Shown here: positions 20,967-32,479 of the stretch, one piece after another
Layout of the letters: every line of letters starts with the position of its first letter
Position numbering within the stretch: the stretch's first letter is position 1
NCBI GenBank assembly: GCA_002270565.1
Contig: NQMI01000159.1
Coordinates: forward strand, 1-64,000
Direction: 5' to 3'
Origin: Stenocarpella maydis
Taxonomy: Eukaryota > Ascomycota > Sordariomycetes > Diaporthales > Diaporthaceae
DNA: 64,000 bases
The notes under the pieces: generated by a model
Databases searched by the model: none
Told to the model about the DNA's origin: nothing
Seen by the model: the letters and a program-made list of their open reading frames with translations, nothing else
Translations under genes and position numbers: made by a program

Positions 20967-23900
20967 ATGGCCATCATCGACATAGACAAAGATCTTGCTG
21001 CCGTTTTCTCCCAACAAGCCATCGCAACACCTGATGCAATAGCCTTGGAAGACAAGTCACACACCTACACATACGCCCAGCTTGATGACATTACCAGCAA
21101 GCTCGCCAGCTCGTTGGCCCAACATGGCGTGGCCCGAGACAGTCCCGTTGGCGTTCTCATGGGGCGCAGTGCAGACTATGTGATCGCGTGCCTGGCAACA
21201 CTCCGGGCCGGAGGTGCATTCCTAGTCCTCGAGCTTGCCTATCCTCCCGCTATGCTCGCAAATGTCATTGATGATGCCTGCCCAGCTGCCATCATGACCA
21301 AGAGGGAGCACGTTGGCCGCATCACGGCCGATGTTCCTCTGATCCTCATGGATGAGCCAGAGTCAATAAACAGAAACCCGAAGAGGGGTGTAGGCACTTC
21401 GGTCGACGAAAACGATCTGGAGAAATTGGCCTTCATCTCGTACTCTTCGGGGACAACCGGGAAGCCCAAGGGCATTGCGAACCCTCACCGGGCTGCAGTC
21501 CGGTCCTACGACCTGAGATTCAAGCTCAGCGATCTCGGGCCCGGAGACCGGGTTGCCTGCAATGTCTTCTTCGTATGGGAGATCCTGCGGCCCCTGCTTC
21601 GTGGAGCCACCACTTTCTGCATTCCGGACGAGGCAAGCTATGATCCTGTCGCTCTGGTGGACCTGCTCTCCTCAAGGAACATCACCGAGACCCTGATGAC
21701 GCCCACTCTCCTTGCCACAATCCTCACGAGGCACGCGAGACTTGGTGAGCGCCTGCCGGAGCTGAAGACTCTTTGGATGAACGGCGAGGTCGTTACCACC
21801 GACCTGATGGTGCGGGCAATGAGGGCTCTGCCCAACACTCGCCTGCTCAACTGTTACAGCGCGAGTGAGACGCATGAGATCGCTTGCGGTGACATAAAAG
21901 AAATGATCAACCCAGAACGACCCTACTGCCCGGTGGGCCCACCCTTGGATCCAAAGCATACCTACGTGCTTGATGAGAACAAGAAGCCGGCCGGGCCTGG
22001 TGTTTCTGGCGAGCTCTTCATCGGAGGCCAGCTCCTGGCACGCGGCTACCTCAACCTCGAGGAGACCACGGCAAAGGCTTTCTTGCCTGACCCCTTTGAC
22101 GAGACTCCTGGGGCTCGCATGTACAGGACTGGTGATATGGCAAGAATTCTCCCTTCGGGCTTGATGGAGATTACCGGCCGAGTTGGTGCCATGATCAAGG
22201 TCCGCGGCTACAGTATTGTGCCAGGAACAGTGGAGAATGCCATTGTCAAGCATCTGGCTGTCCGCCACTGCGCTGTCGTCGCCTCGGGCGACGGGATCGA
22301 GAGACAATTAGTCGCCTATGTTGTGCCAGACAAGGATGCATCTGATGATCCCGACCGTCCTGTCTTGTCGATAGACGAGTCCGGGTTCTGCCCAAAGGGC
22401 CGGCGAGCACTCGCAGAGCACTTGGCCCACTACATGATTCCAGCACTCTGGGTTGAGATGGACGAGTTGCCCACTCATGAGGTCTCGGGGAAAGTCAACC
22501 TGAAGAGCCTGCCGCCGCCTCCTAGCCCGGCAGCTGCTGCCAGTAGCCCCGGCAAGCCGAACGCCAGCAACAATACCACAATCAAGCCTGACAAGATCGG
22601 TGAGCTCTGGGCTGCGGCCTTGGGTATACCCCCGTCTGCCGTCACGAAGGAGCATAGCTTTTTCGACCTCGGCGGCCACTCCTTGACCCTGGCGGATCTA
22701 TCCAACCGCATGGCGAAGACGTTTGGGTTTCCCGTCCCGATCGGGGCGCTGGCTGGCGACCCAACCATCAAGGGCCACGTCGAGGCTGTGACTGCTGCCC
22801 GCGACGGCCACACCGCTGCTGTTCAGGCGGATCTGCCCGCGGTGCTCCGGGCCGACTCGGTGCTGCCGGCTGATATCCAGCCCAAGGATGCCAGGGTGCG
22901 CTCACTTAGCGATGCGGAGACAGTCCTGCTGACAGGTGCGACTGGATTCTTGGGCGCCTTCATTCTTCACTCCATCCTGGAGAATACCGCAGCAGATGTT
23001 ATCTGCGTGGTTCGCTTCAACGACATCATTGATGACCAGAGGTCCGCTGGCATGGCCAGGGTGCGCAAGAACCTGGTTGATCTTGGTCTCTGGAACGACT
23101 CCATTATCGATCGCATCGAAATCCTCCCAGCCAATCTGGCACGGAAGAGGCTGGGGCTTACTCCTGATCACTTCGAAGAGCTGGCCTCGAGAGTGGAGGT
23201 TATCATTCATGCCGCGGCCACGGTCAACCTCGTCTACCCATACGCTGCTCTTCGAGCACCCAATGTTGGCGGGACTCGTGAGATCCTGCGGCTGGGATGT
23301 CTGGCAGGTGCGCCTGTCCATCATGTATCGACCAACGGTGTGCTCCCGCCGTCAAGCGAGGGGTGGTCTGAGGACACCATCATCGACGTGGACGACGTGC
23401 CCACCAAGCTACAAGACGGGTACAGCCAGACCAAATGGGTCGCCGAGCAGCTCGTTATCGAAGCTAACCGCCGCGGCCTTCCCACGCGCATCTACCGCCC
23501 CGGAACGATCAGCGGCCACAGCAGGTCCGGCGCTACCAATGCATGGGACCTCTTGACAGCAATCATAGTGGAATCCCTGCAGATTGGGTATGCCCCAGAC
23601 ATCCCAAACTGGCGCCTGGAGATGACACCGGTCGACTTTGTGAGCAGAGCCATCACGGCACTGTGCGACCACCGCGACCTGGCCCAGCGCATTTTCCACC
23701 TCGGCGACCCCTCCCCAATTGGCGCCAATGACGTATTTAGCTATCTGGGCCAATTAGGATTCAGCACGGAAAAGCTTGCGTGGGACAAGTGGGTATCGCT
23801 GTGGTCGACGAAGCGTGGCTCCGGGCGGTGGGGTGAAGGCTCCTTCACTGTAGACATCCTCCGCTCTGGCATGCCCACTGTCGACTTCATCCAAGAGGTG

Positions 23901-24821
23901 ACAGTCCTGAACGACGCAAAAACACAGCCAGTCCTCGAAGGCGTCTTTGGCCTGGCCCGGCCCAAGATTGACGCCAAGCTGCTTCAGACATACACCAAGC
24001 ACTTCTACGCCCGAGGCTGGCTGCCACGCCCCCCCCGCAAGACCATCGACAACATGTCTGCCCAGGCCAAACCCCGCGGCCCCCTCGCCGGCAAGGTTGC
24101 CGTCGTCACTGGGGCATCGTCCGGCATCGGTGCTGCCGTAGCAAGGGCACTCGCCGCCGAAGGTGCAAACGTCGCTGTTGCGGCGAGGAGAGTCGAGGTC
24201 CTCGAGTCGCTTGTGTCGACCATGGTCTCAACCTCTGGCGTCAAGGCCATGGCGCAAGCAACCGACGTTACGAACCGCAGGCAGGTTGAGGCCCTCATCA
24301 AGTCTACCGAGGAGATGCTCGGTCCCGTGGACATCCTGGTCGCCTGCGCGGGCGTCATGTACTTCACCCTCATGAAGAACGTCCACACCGAGGAGTGGGA
24401 GCGCACCGTCGACGTCAACTGCAAAGGTCTCCTCCACTGCCTCTCCTCGACGGTGCCGTCCATGCTCGCCCGCGGCAAGGGCCACATCGTCGCCATCAGC
24501 TCCGACGCCGGCAGGAAGGTCTTCCCCGGGCTCGGCGTCTACTCTGCGTCCAAGTTCTTCGTCGAGGGCACCCTGCAGGCGCTGAGGGTCGAGACCGCCG
24601 GCTCCGGCCTGCGCGTCACCAGCATCCAGCCTGGCAACACCGCCACAGACCTGCTAAACATGTCGACCGACGCCGAGGCCGTCAAGAAGTACGGCGAGCC
24701 CACCGGCGCCAAGATCCTGGACCCCGAGGACGTCGCTGGCGCCATTGTGTATGCGGTCACCAGGCCGGAGCACGTCTCTGTAAACGAGGTGCTTATTGAG
24801 CCGAGGGATGAGCCTATCTAG
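20967..24821 (+). CDS. ATRR: NRPS-like carboxylate reductase, A-T-R-SDR, ATRR/glycine betaine reductase type (right-arm copy)
   Basis: An intronless frame encodes 1284 residues. The adenylation domain spans about 10-515, with SYSSGTTGKPKG near 158-169, FFVWEILRPLL at about 201-211 and NCYSASETHE near 295-304. The carrier domain has FFDLGGHSL with the phosphopantetheine serine near 572. A thioester-reductase domain starts at TGATGFLG (about 656-663) with Y819-xxx-K823. A second, classical SDR reductase has TGASSGIG (about 1048-1055) and Y1192-SAS-K1196. An A-T-R1-R2 layout of this length is that of the fungal ATRR enzyme, which activates glycine betaine and reduces it in two steps via betaine aldehyde to choline. 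The assignment rests on layout and on remembered family features. Other small carboxylic acids remain possible, because the substrate pocket was not compared. The start ATG is preceded by a C-rich leader. Confidence 0.85.
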   Translation: MAIIDIDKDLAAVFSQQAIATPDAIALEDKSHTYTYAQLDDITSKLASSLAQHGVARDSPVGVLMGRSADYVIACLATLRAGGAFLVLELAYPPAMLANVIDDACPAAIMTKREHVGRITADVPLILMDEPESINRNPKRGVGTSVDENDLEKLAFISYSSGTTGKPKGIANPHRAAVRSYDLRFKLSDLGPGDRVACNVFFVWEILRPLLRGATTFCIPDEASYDPVALVDLLSSRNITETLMTPTLLATILTRHARLGERLPELKTLWMNGEVVTTDLMVRAMRALPNTRLLNCYSASETHEIACGDIKEMINPERPYCPVGPPLDPKHTYVLDENKKPAGPGVSGELFIGGQLLARGYLNLEETTAKAFLPDPFDETPGARMYRTGDMARILPSGLMEITGRVGAMIKVRGYSIVPGTVENAIVKHLAVRHCAVVASGDGIERQLVAYVVPDKDASDDPDRPVLSIDESGFCPKGRRALAEHLAHYMIPALWVEMDELPTHEVSGKVNLKSLPPPPSPAAAASSPGKPNASNNTTIKPDKIGELWAAALGIPPSAVTKEHSFFDLGGHSLTLADLSNRMAKTFGFPVPIGALAGDPTIKGHVEAVTAARDGHTAAVQADLPAVLRADSVLPADIQPKDARVRSLSDAETVLLTGATGFLGAFILHSILENTAADVICVVRFNDIIDDQRSAGMARVRKNLVDLGLWNDSIIDRIEILPANLARKRLGLTPDHFEELASRVEVIIHAAATVNLVYPYAALRAPNVGGTREILRLGCLAGAPVHHVSTNGVLPPSSEGWSEDTIIDVDDVPTKLQDGYSQTKWVAEQLVIEANRRGLPTRIYRPGTISGHSRSGATNAWDLLTAIIVESLQIGYAPDIPNWRLEMTPVDFVSRAITALCDHRDLAQRIFHLGDPSPIGANDVFSYLGQLGFSTEKLAWDKWVSLWSTKRGSGRWGEGSFTVDILRSGMPTVDFIQEVTVLNDAKTQPVLEGVFGLARPKIDAKLLQTYTKHFYARGWLPRPPRKTIDNMSAQAKPRGPLAGKVAVVTGASSGIGAAVARALAAEGANVAVAARRVEVLESLVSTMVSTSGVKAMAQATDVTNRRQVEALIKSTEEMLGPVDILVACAGVMYFTLMKNVHTEEWERTVDVNCKGLLHCLSSTVPSMLARGKGHIVAISSDAGRKVFPGLGVYSASKFFVEGTLQALRVETAGSGLRVTSIQPGNTATDLLNMSTDAEAVKKYGEPTGAKILDPEDVAGAIVYAVTRPEHVSVNEVLIEPRDEPI

Positions 24822-25449
24822 ATGTGCTCGGGGTGAACAGGAATGGATTGGGCAAATCTCATAGATGGGGAGTAATGGAGCATACGGCCGTATGGAAACG
24901 ATGTAGACGACTCATAGAACAATAACAAGTATCAGCACCGCACCCCACATTATCCGCTGTACTCAGCATCGATTCTTCATACAAGACTATCAGGCGGGGT
25001 TTATGTGTCAAAGGTGACCAATGATCCGAGCCCAGAAATCAAGACTACTCGTATAAGCAGTTCTGAACCCTGGAAATGAATTATCCTTTTTGCCCAACAC
25101 AATGCACACCCCAAATCACTGAAGTATACGGACTACATATACTGCATTTCTTCTCCGCATACCGTTTTCGCAGTTGCCTGGGGGTCCTATTGGTTTCTTG
25201 GCAGAGAGACCAAGTCCTCAAGACTGAAATTTGATGCCTGAGCCAACCAAAGCCCACACAAGTAGAACAGACCGACCAAAGTCATCACTGCCAGGCCCAT
25301 AACCCCACAAGGCTGCCTCCAGAATTTACCACTTGTCAACAAAGTGACTGGTAGGTACCGAGAACTATCAGCAACATCCACAACCGGATCATCAGCTGTA
25401 TCTTGCCCCACCCCTCTGTCTGAACACCGTATTTCCCGATCACCCCGAC
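24822..25449. other. Intergenic region downstream of ATRR (right arm)
   Basis: Mirror of 15334-15961. Nothing recognisable is present beyond the expected 3' UTR. Confidence 0.4.
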
Positions 25450-25760
25450 ATGCCTGCCATCTGGCGCGCCTCAAAGCGCAAGCTACCGCCGGGAGTTTGT
25501 AGTGACATCAAAGGTAATTTACTCATCTTCGGCACCAAGATAAAGGACGCACAGAACACCGACAATATACGCGAGCACCAGGCACAGTGGCCTATTTTCA
25601 GATCTCACACCAGCGGAGACGGTAAATCTATAAGCTCTGCTATGAGAATGAGGCAATCAGTAAGAAAATTCACAACCGGCTGCTAAAATACGGCTCCGTA
25701 GACGCAATGCTGATTGCGGGGTTGGAAAAACAGGGTTATAAGAAGCTATGCACTCAACAT
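25450..25760 (+). pseudogene. BUD31: BUD31/G10 splicing-factor pseudogene, 3'-truncated (right-arm copy)
   Basis: The frame opens MPAIWRASKRKLPPG and continues through a DIKGNLLIFGTKIKDAQN-like stretch to AQWPIF, matching the N-terminus of Bud31 (RRSRKPPPxG ... WPIF). One base is missing right after the WPIF codons. In the shifted frame the homology goes on as ISHQRRR, a stop, then IYKLCYENEAISKKIHNRLL and AMLIAGLEKQGYKKLC, corresponding to IYDLFYKRKAIS ... LIAKWKKQGYENLC of Bud31. The C-terminal zinc-binding cysteine cluster is absent: homology stops where the MITE terminal repeat begins at 25761. No intron interrupts the readable 100 codons, so a retrocopy is possible. Bud31 is a spliceosome component; a functional copy should exist elsewhere. 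Confidence 0.78.
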
Positions 25761-26110
25761 CCGCCCACCCAGCCTTTAACGTTGGCCCACCCAATACCAA
25801 TAATAAGCGTATAGCCTGCTACAGTTTCTTATACCTATAGAGCCCACTAATTTAACCTCGCCCTAGAGCCCCTCAACACACCCAGGGGAAGCCCCTCTGT
25901 GAAGGCCCTCCGCAGAGCCCCTCCAAGCGCGTGGAGGCCCTTCCTGTAGACATATGGAGGGGTTCTGGGGCGCATTGAGGTCACCTGGGGCTTTTGGGAG
26001 CTCTAGGGCGGGGTATTTTTTTTGGGGGGGGGAGGGTACCAGAAGTTATAGTAAACTACAAGCTGAATTCCTCATACTGGGTGGGCTAATGTTAAAAGCT
26101 AGGTGTGCGG
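25761..26110. mobile_element. MITE-like element with 32-bp terminal inverted repeats (right-arm copy)
   Basis: The inverted repeats are 25761-25792 (starting ccgcccaccc) and 26079-26110 (ending aggtgtgcgg). Four of their five mismatches are transitions, compatible with light RIP. Whether the element inserted into BUD31 or merely lies at a deletion end cannot be told, because no BUD31 sequence is seen on its far side. Confidence 0.6.
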
Positions 26111-27189
26111 TCCTAAAAAGCTGAGCAAGCAGATGTTGACTGGAAACTATGCTGCTTGGAATCTGTCGAGGCGGTTAGCGATTGTGAAAGTTACTTTGTT
26201 TATCTAGGCGTGAGGTTTGGCCGAGAATGGTTCCCCTTGAAAAGCGATTTTGAACGTGTCTTTCGATCTCTGCTGTAAGTGGCCTGCAGACCCTTGCTGT
26301 ACATTTGGAATCAGCTTTTGGTGTTGATCCTGAACTGGCCAAAAGACCAGTCTACTAGACCTGCAATGTAACGAGCCGATGAAACCTGATATTACGTATT
26401 ACAAGCTCCTGTTATAATCTATGTCGATGCAGTCTCTGTCCACTCAGCGTGTCCGACATACCAAGCCACACTCCTACAAATGCTGCCCAGGCGGTCTCTG
26501 ATTTGAAGGACTATGGCCTGTGTACGCCGTATGGAGTACCTAACTTTAACACGATGTTTCTACAGACCGGGGATGAATTAAAAGACCAACACTGGGAGCA
26601 TGGAACCTTCTTGCAGAGGTTCATACCCACAACAATAATTAAGTCTACAACTGAGCTCCTTTAATAGTGTTCTACATGCCATGTTTACGATGCCATCGGG
26701 GGATGGACATCTGAAACCCATTGAGAATGTCCTTGGTACAAGCCACTTTTCGAATCACGATTTCATGCAGACCGGTAAGCACTAGCTTGCAGGCCGATAG
26801 TATCGCTGCGATGATGGACTACCACTGTCATTAATGGAACGCTGGGTGACACGAGGCGTCAAGGCCTAGTAGGTGTCGTGCTCGATACACAGTTTGGATA
26901 GGAGACTGGTACCCAACTTGTCTTGGCAGCACATGCCATCCTACAGTGCTTATGATCCTGTGAGTAAGCACCCGTTGACAGGTCAACAGGACATGGAGCC
27001 ATCGGAGGCGTGCCGACGTTGTCCGACGCTAGGAGGGCCAATCGTGTTGGCTGGTGTTATACATAAATAGCGTCGAGATTGCGAAGACATGGAGTCGCTC
27101 AGGGAAACTTAATACCAATATCCACCACTGACTGGCCAACTGATCTCGTCTCACTTCTCTCCAATCCGCGGAAGCAATCTTCCCACACA
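26111..27189. other. Intergenic region upstream of the SDR reductase (right arm)
   Basis: Mirror of 13594-14672. The unrecognised frame at 26449-26664 starts with GTG and is not called as a gene. Confidence 0.4.
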
Positions 27190-28227
27190 ATGCCTTCACA
27201 ATCTGAACAGACATTGCTCGTTACAGGCGCCAATGGGTTCGTAGCCGGCCACATCATCAAAGTGGCCCTGGAGAACGGCTACAAGGTAAAAGGCGCCGTC
27301 CGTACCGACAGGTCAGCAGCACAGCTCAAGGATACGTTCCCGACATACTCCTCGCAGCTCTCGACCACCATCGTCCCCGACATCACCAAGGTAGAGAGCT
27401 TCAAGGATTCCTTCGGGCCGGGCGTCACGGGGGTGATACACACGGCGTCGCCCTTTGTGTTCGACTACGAGGACCCGCGCCGCGATATCCTTGACCCGGC
27501 AATCAACGGCGCCGTCACCATCCTCGAGGCCACTGCCCGGTACGGTACCTCCGTCCGCCGCGTCGTCACCACTGCCTCGTTCGCCTCCAACCTGGACCTG
27601 CTCGCGGGGAAGCGCCCAGGTCACACGTACACAGAGCAGGATTGGAACCCAATGACATACGATGAGGCCACGACAGCCGAGCCGGCGGTGGCGTATTGCG
27701 CATCAAAAGCGCTCGCCGAGCGCAGTCAGTGGGACTGGATGGCCGCGCACAATCCCGCCTTCGACCTCGTCGCGCTCTGCCCAGCCTGGGTCTTTGGCCC
27801 GCACGTCGTGCCGCTCAGCCACGGGCTCTCTGGGCTGAACCAGTCGAGCGCGGCGCTGTGGTGCATGGTCGACTACGACGAGCTGCCGCCAATGGACTTC
27901 ATGGGCTTCGTGGACGCGCGCGACAACGCGGTGGCGCACGTGGCGGCGTTCGCGGTGCCCGAGGCTGGCGGGGAGAGGTTTATCCTCGCGCACCACTTTG
28001 ACTACCAGAGCGTTGCGGACGCGGTGAGGGAGGACATTCCCGAGCTGAGGGGCCGCATCCCCGCGGGTGACCCTGGTGCGGGATGGAGGGAGCTGGAGGA
28101 AGGTGGGGTGTACGCCATTGATACCAGCAAGGCGCAGAAGGTTCTTGGTATGGAGTATACGCCGTTCAGGACGAGCATGAAGGACTCCTTCATTGAGCTA
28201 CTGGAAGCTGAGAAAGCGACTACATGA
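27190..28227 (+). CDS. NADPH-dependent ketone/aldehyde reductase, Gre2-type SDR (right-arm copy)
   Basis: Product identical to that of 12556-13593. In this orientation it lies 2.4 kb downstream of the right ATRR copy on the same strand. The ATG context is cacaATGcc, preceded by a CT-rich leader typical of filamentous fungi. No second SDR copy-specific mutation is present. Confidence 0.88.
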   Translation: MPSQSEQTLLVTGANGFVAGHIIKVALENGYKVKGAVRTDRSAAQLKDTFPTYSSQLSTTIVPDITKVESFKDSFGPGVTGVIHTASPFVFDYEDPRRDILDPAINGAVTILEATARYGTSVRRVVTTASFASNLDLLAGKRPGHTYTEQDWNPMTYDEATTAEPAVAYCASKALAERSQWDWMAAHNPAFDLVALCPAWVFGPHVVPLSHGLSGLNQSSAALWCMVDYDELPPMDFMGFVDARDNAVAHVAAFAVPEAGGERFILAHHFDYQSVADAVREDIPELRGRIPAGDPGAGWRELEEGGVYAIDTSKAQKVLGMEYTPFRTSMKDSFIELLEAEKATT

Positions 28228-30072
28228 TGTTAACTCGTTTGCTCGCCGGACGTGGCCGCCGAGGATTTTTGATATTTCGTATGTGATGAACAACAGATTG
28301 CTTCGGGTCAGGATAATGAATCGGACGGGATAGTTAGTTACATAATGTCATGTAATTGTTTGGTTGACAGGATGTGTGTATTACTTTTAGTTCGCCCGCC
28401 CAAGCTGAGGTGATCATCTCCTACCTGCTTGATTTGAGTTTACGTTGGCTTCTGTAAGTATGGGTCAAAGAAAGGCTCAATTATTTTGAAGATCATACTC
28501 AGAGTGTACGCGCGAAGAGCTATTTAGCCCAAGTGACTCTGAACTCTGCCGGATGCAACATAAATTTTCCATTCAACAGAAGAATTACCACCCGGTAGGA
28601 AACTCAAGAGCTAATTATATGAGTAAAGAACCCCTTATAAGGAAGAACCTTTAAAGACCCCGTTTCGGGTAAGAAACCTTCGTGACTATTTGTCAATGCA
28701 GATTGCAAATTATCGAATTAAGCTATCCGGGCTTAATGTGGGCGGCCCACTTTCGCCCCCCCCGCCTTACCCGGACACCTTTACTTCAAGCCTCCGTGTT
28801 AAATTTAAATAAAATTCTATAAATATTAAATACTTAGATTCAAATAAATTATTAATAGTTCTTATATATATAAAATAAATTATATATATATTTATAATAT
28901 AGTTTTTAAAAATTAAAATATATTAATAAATAAATTAGTTTCTTATATAAAAATATTTATATATACTTTATAAAAATCCTTAAACTAAGCCTAATTAAAA
29001 TATAAATTTCAGAGTTTATTTATAAGTATATCATTAAGCTAAATATTAAATTTTAGAATAACACATTTCAAGGTCTGTTGAAAACTCCTGTTGTCTATCT
29101 TGGCAGCCAGCCTTGTCTTAGTTACTTTCTGCTGAGGTCTCTGATTGGCTTATTTGAAATGGCACACAAGGCTGCGTTGCAAAGTGCCAGTTTGAAGCTA
29201 CGAGCTTATTCTCTGGCGCCAATTTGTGTACTTTCACGCCATGCAAGCACATCAAGTAATATTTGCTTGGTTTCTTGTTACTTGACTCTTTCCTTACTGA
29301 ATGGTAGAAAAATTGTTGCGTTTTGGTTGTCTTCAGGCTGACTCTGGAACCGTTGCCGCACACTCGGTTTCTGCCGCACCTTTCCCAGAATGCCAACACC
29401 CAGAAGTCGGACGCCACCTTATTCATAGGAACACGCGTGATGTCCACAAACCAGAGTGTCACATCACGGGACATATTGTCTTTTATAGGCTAGCAAGCTT
29501 TCTGATCGAAGGAGCCCAGTAAGATCTCCCATGGCCTCATTTATTGGACCGTCAATTACCTAGCTATTCCTCTACCGGCTCCCCCACTGTTAACTGTTGG
29601 CTAGTTCTTTAGGTAGACTGCACGAGTTTGCATCCCAAGCGAGCACCGTGTATTGTGCACCACCGGAGGACTTCCTGCGGAGGAGGGTCTACACTATGTA
29701 GGATATCTTCCTGTGCCCATGCACGGGCCACCCTCCAGTCTCGTGGCAGCCCGGTTGGGTTAGACCAGCTCTCCAGCCCGCTGGTCTTGGCTCTGGTGGA
29801 TGACAGGGGGAGGACAGCACTGGATTTTTTTTGGGCCAAGCAGTCATTGTGCACTGGTGAGTCAAATTGGTCAGATCCCGCCCACCCACCATTCGACACC
29901 GATTCGACAACCTTCGACTTCGACAGCTTCGCGACGACCAGTACGGGCCGGCTCAACCCACATCCCACCTTCACTAATACTATCACGACTTGCCCCTCAG
30001 TAACCACCCGACAGCCTTGGCCACCGACGCAAACACAAAAGACGGGCGTCCTTGATCGATTACCCCGCCATC
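28228..30072. other. Intergenic region between the SDR reductase and eIF2 gamma (right arm)
   Basis: Mirror of 10711-12555. The AT-rich RIP-decayed patch is at about 28793-29068, the cccac/gtggg phrase at about 28728-28765, and the eIF2 gamma promoter side at about 29580-30072. Confidence 0.5.
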
Positions 30073-31689
30073 ATGTCGGCCAACGGCGAGATTGACAAAT
30101 TCGGGAACGACGTCGCCGACTCTGGTGACGAGTCCTCGGGCTCCGAGGCTGGCCAGGGACTCTCAGACCACGAGATCGAGGAGGAGAAGCCTCTCAAGCC
30201 TGCGCTGAAGAAGACCGCCCCGGCGCCCGTCGTCGAGAAGCCAGTCCTGCCCCCTCAGACCGAGCCCAAGGACCTCGACCTCTCCACACTCTCCCCTCTC
30301 ACACCAGAGATCATTGCGAGACAAGCAACAATCAACATCGGAACCATCGGCCACGTCGCTCACGGAAAATCCACCGTCGTAAAGGCCATATCGGGCGTCC
30401 AGACTGTGCGATTCAAGAACGAGCTGATCCGCAACATTACCATCAAACTTGGCTACGCCAACGCCAAGATCTACAAATGCGACAACCCCGCGTGCCCAAG
30501 GCCTGGCTGCTTCAGGAGTTACAAGAGCGACAAGGAGGTCGACCCTCCTTGCGAGCGGGATGGATGTGAAGGCAGGTACAGGTTGTTGAGACACGTTTCG
30601 TAAGTCGCCACATCATATCACCCGCGCCTCAAGGGGGCAACCCAAGGGCTAATCTGACCTGCTGTCCCCAGGTTCGTCGACTGTCCAGGTCACGATATTC
30701 TCATGAGCACCATGTTGTCGGGAGCCGCTGTCATGGACGCCGCGCTGCTGCTTATCGCTGGCAACGAGTCCTGCCCCCAGCCCCAGACCTCGGAGCATTT
30801 GGCCGCTATCGAGATCATGAAGCTCGACAAGATCATCATTCTTCAGAACAAGGTCGACCTGATGAGGGAAGAGGCCGCAAAACAGCACTACGAGTCCATT
30901 CTCAAGTTCATCCGAGGCACAGTTGCCGGCAAGTCGCCCGTCATCCCCATCTCCGCCCAGCTGAAGTTCAACGTCGACGCCGTCCTCGATGCCATCGTCA
31001 ATACGATCCCTGTCCCCCCAAGAGACTTCACCCAGGATCCTCAGATGATCGTCATCCGATCCTTCGACGTCAACAAGCCTGGTGCGGAGATCGAGGAGCT
31101 CAAGGGTGGTGTTGCTGGTGGCTCCATTCTGCACGGTGTTCTTAAGCTCGGCGACGAGATCGAGATTCGGCCCGGTATCGTCACCCGTGACGAGAAGGGA
31201 GACCTGAAGTGCACACCCATCTTCAGCCGCATCGTCTCACTCAACTCCGAGTCCAACGAACTCAAGTACGCCGTTCCTGGCGGTCTGATTGGTGTCGGAA
31301 CACGCATTGACCCTACGCTCTGCCGTGCCGACCGCCTTGTTGGTCACGTCCTGGGCCTAAAGGGACGCCTGCCGGATATCTACTCCGAGATTGAGGTCAA
31401 CTTCTACCTGCTCCGTCGACTCCTTGGTGTCCGCACTGCGGACGGCAAGCAGGCCAAGGTCGAGAAGCTGGCCAAGAACGAGGTCATCATGGTCAACATC
31501 GGTTCCACGTCAACAGGTGCCAAGGTGGCCGCTATCAAGAAGGACGCCGCCAAGCTGATCCTGACATCCCCGGCTTGCACGAGCATTGGAGAGAAGGTTG
31601 CCCTGTCTCGACGTATCGAGAAGCACTGGCGCCTGATCGGTTGGGCCACTATCGCCGCCGGCAGCACCCTGCAGCCCAGCACAAACTAA
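30073..31689 (+). CDS. GCD11: Translation initiation factor eIF2 subunit gamma (right-arm copy)
   Basis: Exons are 30073-30599 and 30672-31689, and the intron 30600-30671 is unchanged from the left copy. The 514-residue product is identical to that of 9094-10710. This arm is continuous with unique chromosomal sequence, so if only one copy is real this is the better-supported one. Confidence 0.97.
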
Positions 31690-32479
31690 ATCGCGACGGA
31701 GAAGGAGGTGGGAAAAGAGACGTCCGGCCGTAGCCATACGGGCCAAGGAAAGGTAGAGCAAGGCGGGTGCTGTAGCAGTTCACGAAAGTAGAAAAAATAC
31801 TTTTAGAAAGGACTGCCAGCGGTGTGCCTTCCACGGAAGGGAGGGCGACTTTGCCGTTGGGTTTAGTGACATGGCAGGGTTGCATGTGTGGCGCCCCGAT
31901 TCCTACACGCAGGCGCATGCTTCGGAATACACAAAAGTTCCCAATCTTATCACTCATCCGTGATTTGAAAGAAACTGGAGATTTACACCCACGTGAACAG
32001 GGGATGCACCTGTACATCGCCCACTTCCACACACACCCCGACAATACCCAGTCCGACGACATCCAATCTCATAGTACGGATACTAAAAGCACATCTCATC
32101 GCTCGATCCCCGCAAAGGGGAGTTAGGATGGGTGATACTCCCTTAATTATCACGGCACGAATGATGTACCAGTGTGCTCTCTATTTTCCCTGTGTGGATC
32201 TCTGTATTTACTTTAAAAGCGTACATATCATAATCTTTTAACCTCATCAGCAGTCTTCTGGATGTATGTTGTTCTGTCAGTAAAATCTGCTGTCCAGAGT
32301 ACCTGGCCATCGAGCCCGGCAAGGCTCCCAAAAAATTACAGCAGGCCGGCGCCATTTCCTCCGAGTGCCCGGACCTGCTCCCAAAATCTATGCCTGCCAG
32401 TTATTTTAGTAGTTCCCTTTCCTTGAAACGCGTTGGTCTCTCTCCCTCTCTCTCTCTCTTTTTCTCTATCTGTCTATTT
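31690..32479. other. Convergent intergenic region (right arm)
   Basis: Mirror of 8304-9093; holds the 3' UTRs of eIF2 gamma and the Laa2-like gene. No gene is seen. Confidence 0.5.

Noticed and set aside
26449..26664. 71-codon frame with gene-like wording (DLKDYGLCTPYGVPNFNT)
   Set aside because: Starts at GTG, matches no family I know, and no flanking exon was found; kept only as a possible relic in the intergenic entry.
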